Of a stretch of DNA of 64,000 nucleotides, positions 32,747-41,946 are shown piece after piece. The stretch comes from Oxalobacter sp. (GTDB taxonomy: Bacteria > Pseudomonadota > Gammaproteobacteria > Burkholderiales > Burkholderiaceae_D), in contig JAEEYE010000002.1 in assembly GCA_016291665.1 (NCBI GenBank), forward strand, positions 1-64,000, given 5' to 3'. A program made the position numbers and the translations under genes. Positions within the stretch are counted from its first letter, which is position 1. Each line of letters opens with the position of its first letter. The notes beneath the pieces are model-generated. The model saw nothing but the letters and a program-made list of their open reading frames with translations, did not search any database and was not told the origin of the DNA.

Positions 32747-33190
32747 ATGAAGAACCTGTTTTCTGTCGCCCTGTTCTCATTGTGCGCGGTCTCATCCGGG
32801 GTGCTGGCTGATACCGCCCACTTTGAAACAAGCAAACACCATATCCAGATTACTTGCGATGAAGCTGGCCGCCACTCAGACCACTGTGTCTACCAGTCCT
32901 GGAACAAGCCCAAAAAAGCCGGGCAAGGCAAACCCGACCTGGAAATCACGCAGGGAACGTTCCAGTCAGTTGACCTCTACACAACCGGTTACTGCGTGGC
33001 CGACAACTATGTCTTCCAGAAAGGAAACCTGACCATTACCCTAGGGTATGACATGAAACGGGCTGACAATGGCTATGATGCGAAACACGTCGACCGGGCG
33101 TGTTTTCCAAAACCGCCGCCCAAGGATGCCAATGGTGAATTGAGAGTTTACATCAACGGGAAACAGAAATCGCGCTATTGGGTTTATTGA
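32747..33190 (+). CDS. Secreted hypothetical protein (147 aa)
   Basis: MKNLFSVALFSLCAVSSGVL followed by ADT is a signal peptide. The mature part has four Cys (ITCDEAG, DHCVYQS, GYCVADN, RACFPK) likely in disulfides. ATG 32747 is preferred over an in-frame TTG at 32732. No family recognised. Confidence 0.65.
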   Translation: MKNLFSVALFSLCAVSSGVLADTAHFETSKHHIQITCDEAGRHSDHCVYQSWNKPKKAGQGKPDLEITQGTFQSVDLYTTGYCVADNYVFQKGNLTITLGYDMKRADNGYDAKHVDRACFPKPPPKDANGELRVYINGKQKSRYWVY

Positions 33191-33329
33191 AGTGCCGCTA
33201 CAGGCAGACACCGCATAGTGGACGTATTGGGGCACGAGCCTAAAAGCCGCCTCATCGGTGGACATGATACCGACGGCTCAGCTGGTTTTCCAGAAAAGCC
33301 AACTCCCCTGTACGCCCAATGAACATGGT

Positions 33330-33370
33330 TTTTGTATAATCAAGATTATAATAATCGCGATTATACAAAA
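33330..33370. terminator. Nested inverted repeats, probable bidirectional terminator
   Basis: ttttgtataatc (33330-33341) pairs with gattatacaaaa (33359-33370), and between them gattat-a-ataatc is itself a palindrome. It lies between convergent genes, 5 bases from the fic stop. Confidence 0.6.
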
Positions 33371-33374
33371 GGGC

Positions 33375-34487
33375 TTAAGCTAACGGATCATCAACAATCC
33401 GATAACTGACACTGCGCCCACCCCCTGGGTTTTGGATGAGGATGCTCCAAGCCATCAGTGCTTGGATGTCGCGCAGCGCTGTGTCTTTCGAGCATTGCGC
33501 CATACGCGCGTACTTCCCGGTGTTCATGTACCCTTCAAAATCATCAGAGAGCATACGTCCCAAGATTTTGCGCTGCCGGTCATTGGCAGGATGGTGCTTG
33601 AGCTGCTCCCATATGGCCGCTTTGGCCAATATCCTTCCAACTGTCGCTTCTGATGCATCCAGGGCACGGTCGATACAGGACAAGAACCAGACCAGCCACT
33701 GGGTGATGTCCAGTGTCCCGCGCTGCTGGCGTTCCAACTGATCATAGTAGTCGCTGCGCTCGATTTCAATCTGGCGAGAGAGGCTATAGAAGCGCTCAGC
33801 CGATTGGTCTGCCCGGGCAAGTGCCATATCCGTTATGGCACGGGCAATTCGGCCATTGCCGTCTTCAAAAGGGTGGATAGTGATAAACCAGAGGTGGGCA
33901 ATCCCCGCCTTTAAAACAGGATCTGTACTGGCATCATGCGCAAACCATTTCAGGAAATCGGCCATCTCTTGATCGACGCGCGTTGCGGCAGGCGCCTCAA
34001 AATGCACCTTTTCATGGCCAATGGCACCGGAGACAACCTGCATCGGGCCGGCATCAGGAGCGCGCCATTGGGCAGTTGCAATGGGAACCAACCCACTGCG
34101 CCCGGTCGGGAACAAGGCAGCATGCCAGCTGAACAACCGTTCTTTTGTCAGGGGCGCATTGAACTGCCTGACGGCATCAAGCATCATCTCAACAACACCG
34201 TCGATATACCGGCTGGATGGCACAAAGCCTCCAGTCGTAATACCAAGCCTTCTGGCAATCGAAGAGCGGACTTCAGCGGAATTCAGACGCATCCCTTCAA
34301 TGGCTGATGACGCGACGACTTCATCTGTGTGCACATCCAAGAGCGCCTCCTGACGAAGCGCCTTGTCTAATGAGCACATCCGACCGAGCAGGTATCCCTG
34401 GCGCCAGCGTACCTTGCCCAGCAGCGTCATCAAATGTTCGCTGCGCCAGAAAAAACTGGGCCATTCGGGGTATTCGTGGATCCACAT
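33375..34487 (-). CDS. Fic family AMPylase with DUF4172 N-terminal domain
   Basis: 370 residues. Fic motif TIHPFEDGNGRIAR is complete. The N-terminal inhibitory helix has VASSAIEGM, matching S/TxxxEG, so this is a class II, self-inhibited Fic. The first ~90 residues (IHEYPEWPSFFWRSEHLM) are the DUF4172 region and the C-terminus is a winged helix (GYMNTGKYARMAQCSKDTA). It AMPylates an unknown target, possibly itself. A second Fic (9871) in the window belongs to another class. Confidence 0.88.
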   Translation of the reverse strand: MWIHEYPEWPSFFWRSEHLMTLLGKVRWRQGYLLGRMCSLDKALRQEALLDVHTDEVVASSAIEGMRLNSAEVRSSIARRLGITTGGFVPSSRYIDGVVEMMLDAVRQFNAPLTKERLFSWHAALFPTGRSGLVPIATAQWRAPDAGPMQVVSGAIGHEKVHFEAPAATRVDQEMADFLKWFAHDASTDPVLKAGIAHLWFITIHPFEDGNGRIARAITDMALARADQSAERFYSLSRQIEIERSDYYDQLERQQRGTLDITQWLVWFLSCIDRALDASEATVGRILAKAAIWEQLKHHPANDRQRKILGRMLSDDFEGYMNTGKYARMAQCSKDTALRDIQALMAWSILIQNPGGGRSVSYRIVDDPLA

Positions 34488-34603
34488 GGCACTTCCTTAA
34501 GCAACAAGTGTTGGGTTGTATGCTGAGATTATGCCAGTCATTCGCCGCATTTTATGCGTCGAATAAAACGCATATTCGCCGCAGACTTCAGGCGGCCTTA
34601 ACT

Positions 34604-35251
34604 TCAGAAAGCAGAAGAAGTCGGTTGGTCAAACGCCATCCCATTGAAATGAAACCAATATTGAACGCTCTTTTCTCTCCCAAAGACCGTCACTCGGAGA
34701 TCCTCACCCTTATGCGGCAGCTCTATCCAAATATCCTTGTCTTTCTTCAGGGTGACAAAGTCACGGGTCGACTTTTCTGGGACGAGCTGTGCCTTATCTG
34801 GGTCATAGTCATAAAACAGGACAACATCAGCTTGCGGATCTGTCGGCACACCCGTATGGATTCCTAAGAGCGTATGACCGTTAGAGCGCCGCCATAAGGT
34901 CGCATAGAAATAAGGGGCATCCGTGTTTTCATCTGTTGCTGACATCGCCGTCTTGGACGGATAGACATCAACCGAGTAACCGATTTCATGATTCCGGCTG
35001 TAGGTGCTGCTATAACGCCTGGGATTTTTCAAGTAGCGGGCAACTGAAGAACAGATACCGGTCTGCCAGGCTTCGCAAAAGGCAATCGCCATCTGGTCTA
35101 TGCCAGGATTAGCCTCCCCTTTTTCGACTGGAATGGTTTTCTGGTGCCAGTCCGAGCGGAGTTTTTGGAAGGAAACCATCGGGTTTTCAGCAGAGGCTGC
35201 TGCACTGACCACAAAAAGCCCTGCCAGCATCCATTTCAAAAGACTTTTCAT
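34604..35251 (-). CDS. Secreted hypothetical protein (215 aa)
   Basis: ATG 35251 follows GGAGGGG; MKSLLKWMLAGLFVVSAAAS with cleavage after ASA is a signal peptide. The mature protein is soluble with two Cys (AFCEAWQTGICSS). Periplasmic; no family recognised. Confidence 0.65.
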   Translation of the reverse strand: MKSLLKWMLAGLFVVSAAASAENPMVSFQKLRSDWHQKTIPVEKGEANPGIDQMAIAFCEAWQTGICSSVARYLKNPRRYSSTYSRNHEIGYSVDVYPSKTAMSATDENTDAPYFYATLWRRSNGHTLLGIHTGVPTDPQADVVLFYDYDPDKAQLVPEKSTRDFVTLKKDKDIWIELPHKGEDLRVTVFGREKSVQYWFHFNGMAFDQPTSSAF

Positions 35252-35847
35252 CTTGTTCCCCTCCGCCCGCCAAGGGCTTTTCATGCGTTCTTGGCAGGAT
35301 GCACTGACCTGCCATCAGAAATTCAGACTGCCAGAATTCAGGAGGTTCAGACAGTCCCATAACCAAGTTACCATCATCATTGCATTGTACAGCGGCATCA
35401 GGACATCTTCCGTATCGATGCTAATTTTAAATCACGTCAGGGAACGGTTGCCCAAGTAGCAGTAGGTAATCCTTGGAATTTTTATTGGATCATGATGATA
35501 TGAGAATGATATGATAATGATATGATAATGATATGATAAAAATCCTATAACAACATACCGAGAAACGCCCCAATACGGGTTAACTGGCCGTCTCAAAAGA
35601 TAGATACCCGAATAGCACAACCTCGAGGACGATGACTGCGAATGGATCAACAAAAAATTCGCCAAGCGCGACTTTTAGCGCCTTGCTCCCCCAAAAAACA
35701 CTAAGGCAGACCTTATCCCATCAATTAGCCATCACCTGACAACTGACATCTCTGGGACAGCTCCCATTTCCGGTCATTTTGCATCGAGTTGCGCGAGCGA
35801 AAACGCATGTGACACTGGATTCATGACAAACCACTCGGAGGAAAACC
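35252..35847. other. Long intergenic region with 11-bp tandem repeats
   Basis: No convincing gene in about 600 bases. It holds the 11-bp repeat array at 35494-35537 and must carry the promoter of the zinc-ribbon gene at 35848. A possible minus-strand frame (35432-35665) runs through the repeat and looks like chance. Confidence 0.45.
35494..35537. repeat. Four 11-bp tandem repeats (aatgatatgat)
   Basis: Three perfect units at 35505, 35516 and 35527 and one imperfect unit at 35494. An 11-bp period places every unit on nearly the same face of the helix. Confidence 0.8.
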
Positions 35848-36852
35848 ATGAATCCAGTCCACAACCGATACAAGACTTGCCCGAACTGCGGCTGCAAGAT
35901 GCATTACGCGCCAGCACTCGGACGGCTCAAATGCGCATACTGCGATGGGGAAGCGATTGCTGGGAACCATCTGGCAGAACTTGCCAAGCTGGAGCACTTC
36001 ATCGTGCCGCACCGCATTGAAAGCGGCCAAGCCATCAATGTATTGGCCAAAGCATTGTCGGCTGATACGGCCTACCCGGACGATGCGCTTGCCAACGTGC
36101 AGGTGATGCGCACCCACATCGTGCTTTTGCCCTGCTACCGCTACCGTTATTTCAGCAAAACGAGTAACCGCGTGATTACCAAGACTTATTACAGCGGGCG
36201 TATTGCGGGGCTTGATTATGAACGTGCACAGTGGTTGGTTGCCAAGTCAACCCCCTATATCCAGCCTTTCAGCCACGACTTTATCACCGGCGACATACTG
36301 AGTTACGACTCACCATACGACGCCAAACGGTACTTCTTTGCGCGCCCACTCAACCACCGCCAGCAGCACCATGACATCCAACACATCGACTACGTCCATG
36401 TGGCAGTTGCACGCGTCAGCTTCCTCTATGGCGGCGTAGGACGCGTGTTTTGGTGTACCTGTTACCGCGAGGACAAGCAGTTCTCACCGCCGGATCCTTA
36501 CCAGAAAGGGGCGTTTTTCAGGCCACGGTTGGGATGGCTGACGCCTGCCCTGGTTGTCGTCGGACAGATTATCGGCGGCTGGCTTTTCTTCAGGCACAGT
36601 CTGCCGTCCTGGTCACTGCTCTCGTTGGCGGCAACGGGGCTGGGAATCTGCGGTGTGCCCGTAAGGCGCTATCTCTTTAACCGCATCAGCGCGAAGCGCC
36701 GCCAACAGTTTTACCAGGCGTTCATCGATGGCGAGAAAACGGATGGCATCAAACGCTTCAAGTACTGGCTGTGCGACCTGCTGGTGATGCCTGGCATTTC
36801 AGCATTCATGCTGGGTGTGACGTACCTGGTTGAACGGTTTTGGATCCTTTAG
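35848..36852 (+). CDS. Zinc-ribbon membrane protein (334 aa)
   Basis: N-terminal zinc ribbon: TCPNCGCKMHYAP followed by LKCAYCDGE. The centre is soluble; residues about 235-275 (ALVVVGQIIGGWLFF, LLSLAATGLGICG) and the last 30 (GISAFMLGVTYLVERFWIL) are hydrophobic. RBS GGAGGAAAACC. The plan resembles TFIIB-type zinc-ribbon/TM proteins of unknown role. Transcribed alone. Confidence 0.65.
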   Translation: MNPVHNRYKTCPNCGCKMHYAPALGRLKCAYCDGEAIAGNHLAELAKLEHFIVPHRIESGQAINVLAKALSADTAYPDDALANVQVMRTHIVLLPCYRYRYFSKTSNRVITKTYYSGRIAGLDYERAQWLVAKSTPYIQPFSHDFITGDILSYDSPYDAKRYFFARPLNHRQQHHDIQHIDYVHVAVARVSFLYGGVGRVFWCTCYREDKQFSPPDPYQKGAFFRPRLGWLTPALVVVGQIIGGWLFFRHSLPSWSLLSLAATGLGICGVPVRRYLFNRISAKRRQQFYQAFIDGEKTDGIKRFKYWLCDLLVMPGISAFMLGVTYLVERFWIL

Positions 36853-37260
36853 TGTTGGGAGGCCGCCTTTGGGCGGTTGGCCTGCAAAGAAGCGCAAAGC
36901 TTCTGAGCTGAAGCGCGAAAGGCTCATCGATGAAATGCTTTGCTATTGTTGATTGAGGGCCAGGCATCGTATTTCCTGTTGTTTACTTTCTTGCACGCAG
37001 ACACATATAAAACAAGCAAGAAAGTAAAGTGTTATTGACCCCGAAGATTGTCCCGTACTTATCCTCTCCAGAAACAATCCTGCCCTAGCCTTGCCTTAAC
37101 CACCATCGGTTTTTGAAAATCCCCTTCCCGGCACCGCCCTCTAAGTAGCCACTCCCCCAAAAAAGCGAAAAGCCCCCCAATCACCCGCCTTTTCGCCATA
37201 AAGCCCGGTTTACCGCCTCTTATCCTCAAACCACACAAGGACGGTTTGAAGGATGAAAGG
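36853..37260. other. Intergenic region before the RNase III gene
   Basis: About 400 bases, no gene seen. It contains the 13-bp inverted repeat at 36982-37028 and must hold the promoter of the replication block. Confidence 0.45.
36982..37028. promoter_or_regulatory. Perfect 13-bp inverted repeat with 21-base loop
   Basis: tttactttcttgc (36982-36994) and gcaagaaagtaaa (37016-37028). No T-run follows, so a protein-binding dyad or RNA hairpin is more likely than a terminator. Confidence 0.55.
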
Positions 37261-37995
37261 ATGCTATCTGAGCTCGAGCAAAAAATCGGCTACACGTTCA
37301 AGGACAAGACCCACCTTAAACGTGCAATAACCCACAAAAGCTGTGGGCCTGACAATAACGAACGCCAGGAATTCTTAGGTGACCGGATACTGGCCCTTTG
37401 TGTCGCCGACATGCTCTACAAGGCAAAGTTAAACGTCGAGAAGATGGCAACAGCCATTGCCAACCTAGTCAGCCACAAAGCACTTTTAGCCATTGCCAAG
37501 GATATCGGGCTTGAGAAGCACCTGAGGATTGTTGAATCGGGTTCCCCCCATTTCAAAAAGGAACGGGCACTAGCAGATGCCGTCGAAGCACTGAGCACGG
37601 CCATCCGCGATGACGGCGGCTCCTTAGACGACGCAACGCGCTTTTTCTTTGAGCGCATCCACTTGATCCCCATAGAGCCCAATTACAAGTCCCTGCTACA
37701 GGAATACATCCAAGCCTTAGGGCTTTGCCGCCTCAAGTATGACGGCGCCCCCATAGCCGATGGGATCTTCGAAGCATCCGTCAAGTCAGAAGGACTCGCC
37801 CAAAAAGGCATCGGTCACGGCAACACGCTCAAGGAAGCCGAAAAAGACGCCGCCAAAGACCTGTTGAAAAAACTCAATCGACAGATTCCCCGTTGGTCAG
37901 TCCCAGTGCCGGCCAACGCCATTCATTCTAAGGAGCAAACATGCCACCCAACCCACACACAGCCCCAGAAAAACAACCCGACATCCCAAACATAA
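37261..37995 (+). CDS. Ribonuclease III paralogue
   Basis: 244 residues from ATG 37261 (RBS AAGGA; a TTG at 37246 is an alternative). The RNase III signature NERQEFLGDRILAL is present; residues E34, E37, D41, E60, D106 and E109 match the E. coli metal/catalytic set, so it should be active. A dsRNA-binding domain follows (YKSLLQEYIQALGL..., GNTLKEAEKDAAKDLLKKL) and then a Pro/Gln/Thr tail. It cleaves double-stranded RNA. It heads a block of replication genes and its 3' end overlaps the next gene by 55 bases. The host's own rnc would be expected elsewhere, so this is probably an element-borne copy. Confidence 0.85.
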   Translation: MLSELEQKIGYTFKDKTHLKRAITHKSCGPDNNERQEFLGDRILALCVADMLYKAKLNVEKMATAIANLVSHKALLAIAKDIGLEKHLRIVESGSPHFKKERALADAVEALSTAIRDDGGSLDDATRFFFERIHLIPIEPNYKSLLQEYIQALGLCRLKYDGAPIADGIFEASVKSEGLAQKGIGHGNTLKEAEKDAAKDLLKKLNRQIPRWSVPVPANAIHSKEQTCHPTHTQPQKNNPTSQT

Positions 37996-39170
37996 CGCTC
38001 TATTCCTGGATGTCGATGGATCTCGGGCTCAAACAGAACCTGCTGACAACATACGCATTTGTGCATCACTTCTCGCCCAACGGTGCGTACGCTGACGTGC
38101 CGGTTGTTGCTTTGGCCGCATTCACCGGCGTCGACCTTCGCCGCGCAGAAAATTATCTCGAGAACTTAAGCCACCGGCAATTGCTTGACCTGACCAAGAC
38201 GGATACCGGCTACCAGTGCAGGACGCTCGTCTACAACGAAGCGATGGCAAAAAGCTACTGCCTAAGCGCTGCCCCCACCGCTTACAGCGACATTGCAGAC
38301 AACCTGCATTTTCCGGTGAAGGGGCTCACCGTCCCCGGCTGGATCCTGACCGATGCCGCACTCTACGGGCAGTTGAAGCTCTTGTATGCCTTCTTTTACC
38401 AGGTCAACCGCAACGGGCAGATCATGGGCACCTTTGCCGACTTAGCCCGCATCTTCGCTTTTGAAAAAGAGACGAGCCTTATCGCACTCAAATCCCTGCA
38501 TAAGCGCGGCTACCTCTGTTTGGAGCGCATAACGGACACGGGATTCATCTGCCTGATACGCGATATGGGACTGACACAGAAGCCGTCACCCGTGCGTCTT
38601 AAGGTACCCGACTGGATCATCCATAGCCTTTGCATCCCGCAGGCAGCGCCCCTTATTTTCTACGCAATTATCAACCATTACAGAAAGGGCGCGGTTTTTA
38701 AAAGCACCTACACCGACTTTGAACAGTCCTTTGGTTTTGACAAAGTCAAAGTCAACGGTTACCTGACATTCCTTCGGCTGCACGGGGTATTGGATGTGAT
38801 CGAGGAAGGGATTGAATCCTTTTCCTGCCGGCCCTTGGCCACCCATGCCCTAGCGGCGCAGCAGTTATTTAAAGCCCGCCAGAAAACACCGAAAGGCCGC
38901 GCCCGTTCATTGGTGGACAGTACCCTCCGCCAACAGGTCTTTGACCGCGATGGGCACCGGTGCCGGTACTGCGGCGACAGCGGACAGCTCACGGTCGACC
39001 ACATCGTGCCCGTCTCGCGCGGCGGGACGAATGCCCTCTCCAACCTGCAGACGCTTTGTTTTGCCTGCAACAACGCCAAAAGCAACCGCACGCACTTTGA
39101 CCCGGACATTTGCCGGCAAAAGGCACGCACCGCATCCGACAGACACCCCAACCACACGAAGAAAGGTTAA
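37941..39170 (+). CDS. Winged-helix protein with C-terminal HNH endonuclease
   Basis: 409 residues, RBS AAGGAGCAAAC. It has three related winged-helix-like modules (about 20-110, 120-215 and 220-300; e.g. LKQNLLTTYAFVHHFSPNGA, AAPLIFYAIINHYRKGAVFK). The C-terminus is an HNH nuclease: CRYCGDSGQLTVDHIVPVSR and CFACNNAK. The winged-helix pattern is like that of the protein at 39507, so they share ancestry. Phage- or plasmid-type replication/regulatory protein with DNA-cutting ability; exact role unknown. Confidence 0.72.
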   Translation: MPPNPHTAPEKQPDIPNITLYSWMSMDLGLKQNLLTTYAFVHHFSPNGAYADVPVVALAAFTGVDLRRAENYLENLSHRQLLDLTKTDTGYQCRTLVYNEAMAKSYCLSAAPTAYSDIADNLHFPVKGLTVPGWILTDAALYGQLKLLYAFFYQVNRNGQIMGTFADLARIFAFEKETSLIALKSLHKRGYLCLERITDTGFICLIRDMGLTQKPSPVRLKVPDWIIHSLCIPQAAPLIFYAIINHYRKGAVFKSTYTDFEQSFGFDKVKVNGYLTFLRLHGVLDVIEEGIESFSCRPLATHALAAQQLFKARQKTPKGRARSLVDSTLRQQVFDRDGHRCRYCGDSGQLTVDHIVPVSRGGTNALSNLQTLCFACNNAKSNRTHFDPDICRQKARTASDRHPNHTKKG

Positions 39171-39173
39171 AAG

Positions 39174-39494
39174 ATGCCCCTAAAACCCACCATCCGTTCG
39201 TACCTTAAGAGCCAGAGCGACCACATGGATGACCTCTGCCTGTGTTCGCGCCTGGCGCTACCTGATAACGAAGCGCAGACGTTCCTTTTGATTGCCAAAG
39301 CGACCCGCCATGGGGGCGGCTTAAATGCCAATGCCCGTGAGCTGGCAGGCGAAATGAACCTCGCATCGACATCCGTTGAAGACGCCTTAAGGCAGCTGAT
39401 TGCCAGAAAACTCATCAAAAAAATCGGCAGCGGCAAGAAGGCCACCTTGGTCTGCCTCTGTCACAGGCCGGGAAAAGCAAGGCCCAACCGGTAA
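39174..39494 (+). CDS. Small winged-helix protein (106 aa)
   Basis: The fragment NANARELAGEMNLASTSVED, ALRQLIARKLIKKIG is a winged helix (MarR/GntR-like). The start is four bases after the upstream stop. Likely DNA-binding; role unknown. Confidence 0.65.
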   Translation: MPLKPTIRSYLKSQSDHMDDLCLCSRLALPDNEAQTFLLIAKATRHGGGLNANARELAGEMNLASTSVEDALRQLIARKLIKKIGSGKKATLVCLCHRPGKARPNR

Positions 39495-39506
39495 GGAGAT
39501 TTCACG

Positions 39507-40880
39507 ATGGACACGAATGCACAAAAAAACACCCTTCACTGCGTGATCTTTGATTGGATGTTCTCTGAAATGGGACTGACCGGCAACGAAGCGCTGGCCT
39601 ATTCCATCATCCACCATTTCTCAATCAATGGCGGCAACTATTACGGCTCCATGAATTACATGGCCAACTTTTTAGGCATCAGCAAGACCACCGTCTGGTC
39701 GATCCTTAAAAAACTGGAAGCAAAAGGCTTTATCGCCAAAACCGGCTATGCAGACAATGGGATGAAGCTGTGTGAATACACTGCCTTGGTCTTACACGCC
39801 AAAAGTCCCTTGGGAAGCCAACGTCATTGCGTCGTCTTTGACTGGATGTTGAAAGATATGGGCTTGAGCCGCAACCAGGCACTGGTCTACGCGATCATCT
39901 ATCACTTTTCATTGGGTGATACGTGGTTTAGGCGGTCGCTGAAATACCTCTCTGACTTCATCAAAATCAGCAAGCAAGCCCTTATGGCGCTCTTAAAGCA
40001 GCTTGAATCGAAGGGCTACATCACCAAGGTCCAAAAGACGGTCAACAACGTCTTGGTCTGCGAATACAAGGCCACTTTCACCAATCCTGCATCCCACCGC
40101 GCAGGCAGTGCCCTCCCTATCCAAGAAACGAAACCGGCAGCCAAGAAACTGGACAACCCAGAAACCTTAACGGTAGGCAAGGAACTGAACCCACGTAGGC
40201 AAGAAACGCAACCGGCGGTAGGCAAGAACCCTAACCCAGGTAGGCAAGAAACTGTACCGAATAATAACCTGATAAAAACGGATGATAAGAACAACGATAG
40301 TAACGGGGGTTTCCCCCTTTATCCCCCCAAGGGGGACAACGCCCCCAAAGCCACCCCCGCACCAGCTTTAACGGCAGCAAACGCCTGTGACCCAACAGCA
40401 CTGCCCTGCCAAGAAAGTCCCGCATCAAGCCTAACGGGATCTACCACCCCAAAAAACGGGACAGCCACAGCTGTCGGGGAATCCGGGTTCTTCTTCCCAC
40501 CCAAAGACAGCGAACGCCAAAAGCACAAAACCAAGGCACGGGCTTACAGGGATTTTGATGCGCTGGATTACATCTTGGGCTTTGGCGTGGATATGCAGGT
40601 CGCGATGGACTTCCTGACCCACCGTAAAGCCATCAAGGCGACTGTCACCCAAACCGTGATTGACCGAATTGCAGCCAAAGCCACGAAATACGGCCACACG
40701 CTGGAAGACGCACTCGCTCTTGTCTGTGAAAACGGCTGGCGGGGCTACTACGCCCCCGAAGAAAGGAAACCTTTCTTTAAAGCAAAACCCTCCCACTTCG
40801 ACATGAATATGGCAACGGCCAAGGCAGCGCGCCAAGCCATCTTGGATGGTTCCATCTGGAGGACAGCAAACCATGATTGA
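39507..40880 (+). CDS. Replication-type protein: two winged helices plus DnaT-like C-terminus
   Basis: 457 residues, RBS AAGGAG. Residues 10-100 and 105-195 are duplicated winged helices (HCVIFDWMFSEMGLTGNEAL versus HCVVFDWMLKDMGLSRNQAL). A long Pro/Thr-rich linker (about 200-345) leads to a C-terminal module (FDALDYILGFGVDMQVAMDF, NGWRGYYAP) like the DnaT/phage replication protein O-type ssDNA-binding end. It may open the origin or load the helicase. The start codon of the next gene overlaps its stop. Confidence 0.7.
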   Translation: MDTNAQKNTLHCVIFDWMFSEMGLTGNEALAYSIIHHFSINGGNYYGSMNYMANFLGISKTTVWSILKKLEAKGFIAKTGYADNGMKLCEYTALVLHAKSPLGSQRHCVVFDWMLKDMGLSRNQALVYAIIYHFSLGDTWFRRSLKYLSDFIKISKQALMALLKQLESKGYITKVQKTVNNVLVCEYKATFTNPASHRAGSALPIQETKPAAKKLDNPETLTVGKELNPRRQETQPAVGKNPNPGRQETVPNNNLIKTDDKNNDSNGGFPLYPPKGDNAPKATPAPALTAANACDPTALPCQESPASSLTGSTTPKNGTATAVGESGFFFPPKDSERQKHKTKARAYRDFDALDYILGFGVDMQVAMDFLTHRKAIKATVTQTVIDRIAAKATKYGHTLEDALALVCENGWRGYYAPEERKPFFKAKPSHFDMNMATAKAARQAILDGSIWRTANHD

Positions 40881-41538
40881 GCAAGAATTCGACGCATTCA
40901 GCACGATGCTCGCCGGCATCTATGACCTGCACGGCAAAGCCCTCTCTGCCGAAGCACTCTCCATCTGGTGGCAAGCGCTTAGGCATTACGACATCAGGCA
41001 AGTCAGCAAGGCACTGTCGATGCACATTGCCAACCCGGATTCCGGGCAGTTCATGCCCAAACCCGCTGATGTCGTGAAGATGTTGGGCGGCACGACAACC
41101 GACAAGGCCTTGATTGCTTGGTCGATGGTTGACCAGGCCGTCCGTGGGATCGGTCCTTGGGACTCTGTTGTCTTTGCCGACCCAATCATCCATACGGTCA
41201 TTGCCGATATGGGTGGGTGGATACTCCTGTGCAGCAAGGGCGACAGGCAGTGGCAGCAAACCGAAAACGAATTTGTCACCCGCTATAGGGGCGCACTGAT
41301 TACCCCATCACGCCAGCCGCACCCGCCCATGCTGCCGGGCCAGATTGCGCTTAACAACCAGCGCTTAGGCTTTCCTGTCCCGCCACCCCGCGTTGTGGGT
41401 GACCGGGAAAAAACCCGGCAGGTCATGCTCTCCGGCTCAAAAGGACGCTCACCCATTGCCCCGGCAACCACCTATCTGGGCAACGTACCCCAGATGCTGG
41501 GGAGCCCCAAAGCACTGCCTGATGGGCAATCCGTATAA
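40873..41538 (+). CDS. Replication protein P-like helicase loader (DUF6475-like)
   Basis: 221 residues from ATG 40873 (RBS GGAGG), overlapping the upstream stop by 8 bases. The N-terminus EFDAFSTMLAGIYDLHGKAL, ALSIWWQALRHYDIRQVSKA, GQFMPKPADVVKMLG is the pattern of phage lambda P-like/DUF6475 replication proteins, which bring the host DnaB helicase to the origin. The C-terminal part is Pro-rich. Confidence 0.65.
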   Translation: MIEQEFDAFSTMLAGIYDLHGKALSAEALSIWWQALRHYDIRQVSKALSMHIANPDSGQFMPKPADVVKMLGGTTTDKALIAWSMVDQAVRGIGPWDSVVFADPIIHTVIADMGGWILLCSKGDRQWQQTENEFVTRYRGALITPSRQPHPPMLPGQIALNNQRLGFPVPPPRVVGDREKTRQVMLSGSKGRSPIAPATTYLGNVPQMLGSPKALPDGQSV

Positions 41539-41547
41539 GGAACACCG

Positions 41548-41937
41548 ATGGCCATCCCCGCTTCTTGGTTCAGCCGTTTTTTTTACCGGGTTTATGCGCG
41601 CTTTGGGGAGAAAGCGGCAGCCACGTTCGACCTGAAGGACAGGGCTTCCAGCACAAGCCTTTGGCAAAGCCACCTAGGGCATGTCCCGGATGACGTCTTT
41701 ATCCGTGTTGCCCAATCCATCACGACGATGGCAGCGCCCCCGACCCTGGCAGAGGTCATGGTTCTGTGCGGTCTCACACCGCAAGAACCCATCTATCCCT
41801 GGCCGGATATCGCAGACGTGCCCTTATGCCGCCATTGGATTATCCAAGGGCTTATCCGGAGAGAAAAAGGCGAAATCAAGGAAATGGCTGTGCGCAAATG
41901 CATCGAGACAGCCGCCAGAACCTGCAAATACCTCTAG
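41548..41937 (+). CDS. Small replication protein, P-like (129 aa)
   Basis: FGEKAAATFDLKDRASSTSL, LGHVPDDVFIRVAQSI and APPTLAEVMVLCG follow the same pattern as helicase-loader/inhibitor proteins (short helices, then PPT..EF). The start is ten bases after the previous stop. It may work with the larger protein upstream. Confidence 0.55.
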   Translation: MAIPASWFSRFFYRVYARFGEKAAATFDLKDRASSTSLWQSHLGHVPDDVFIRVAQSITTMAAPPTLAEVMVLCGLTPQEPIYPWPDIADVPLCRHWIIQGLIRREKGEIKEMAVRKCIETAARTCKYL

Positions 41938-41946
41938 GAGACAACC

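Noticed and set aside
35432-35665. 77-codon minus-strand frame across the aatgatatgat repeats
   Set aside because: Its middle (YHYHIIIISFSYHH) is a translation of the tandem repeat; unlikely to be a gene.
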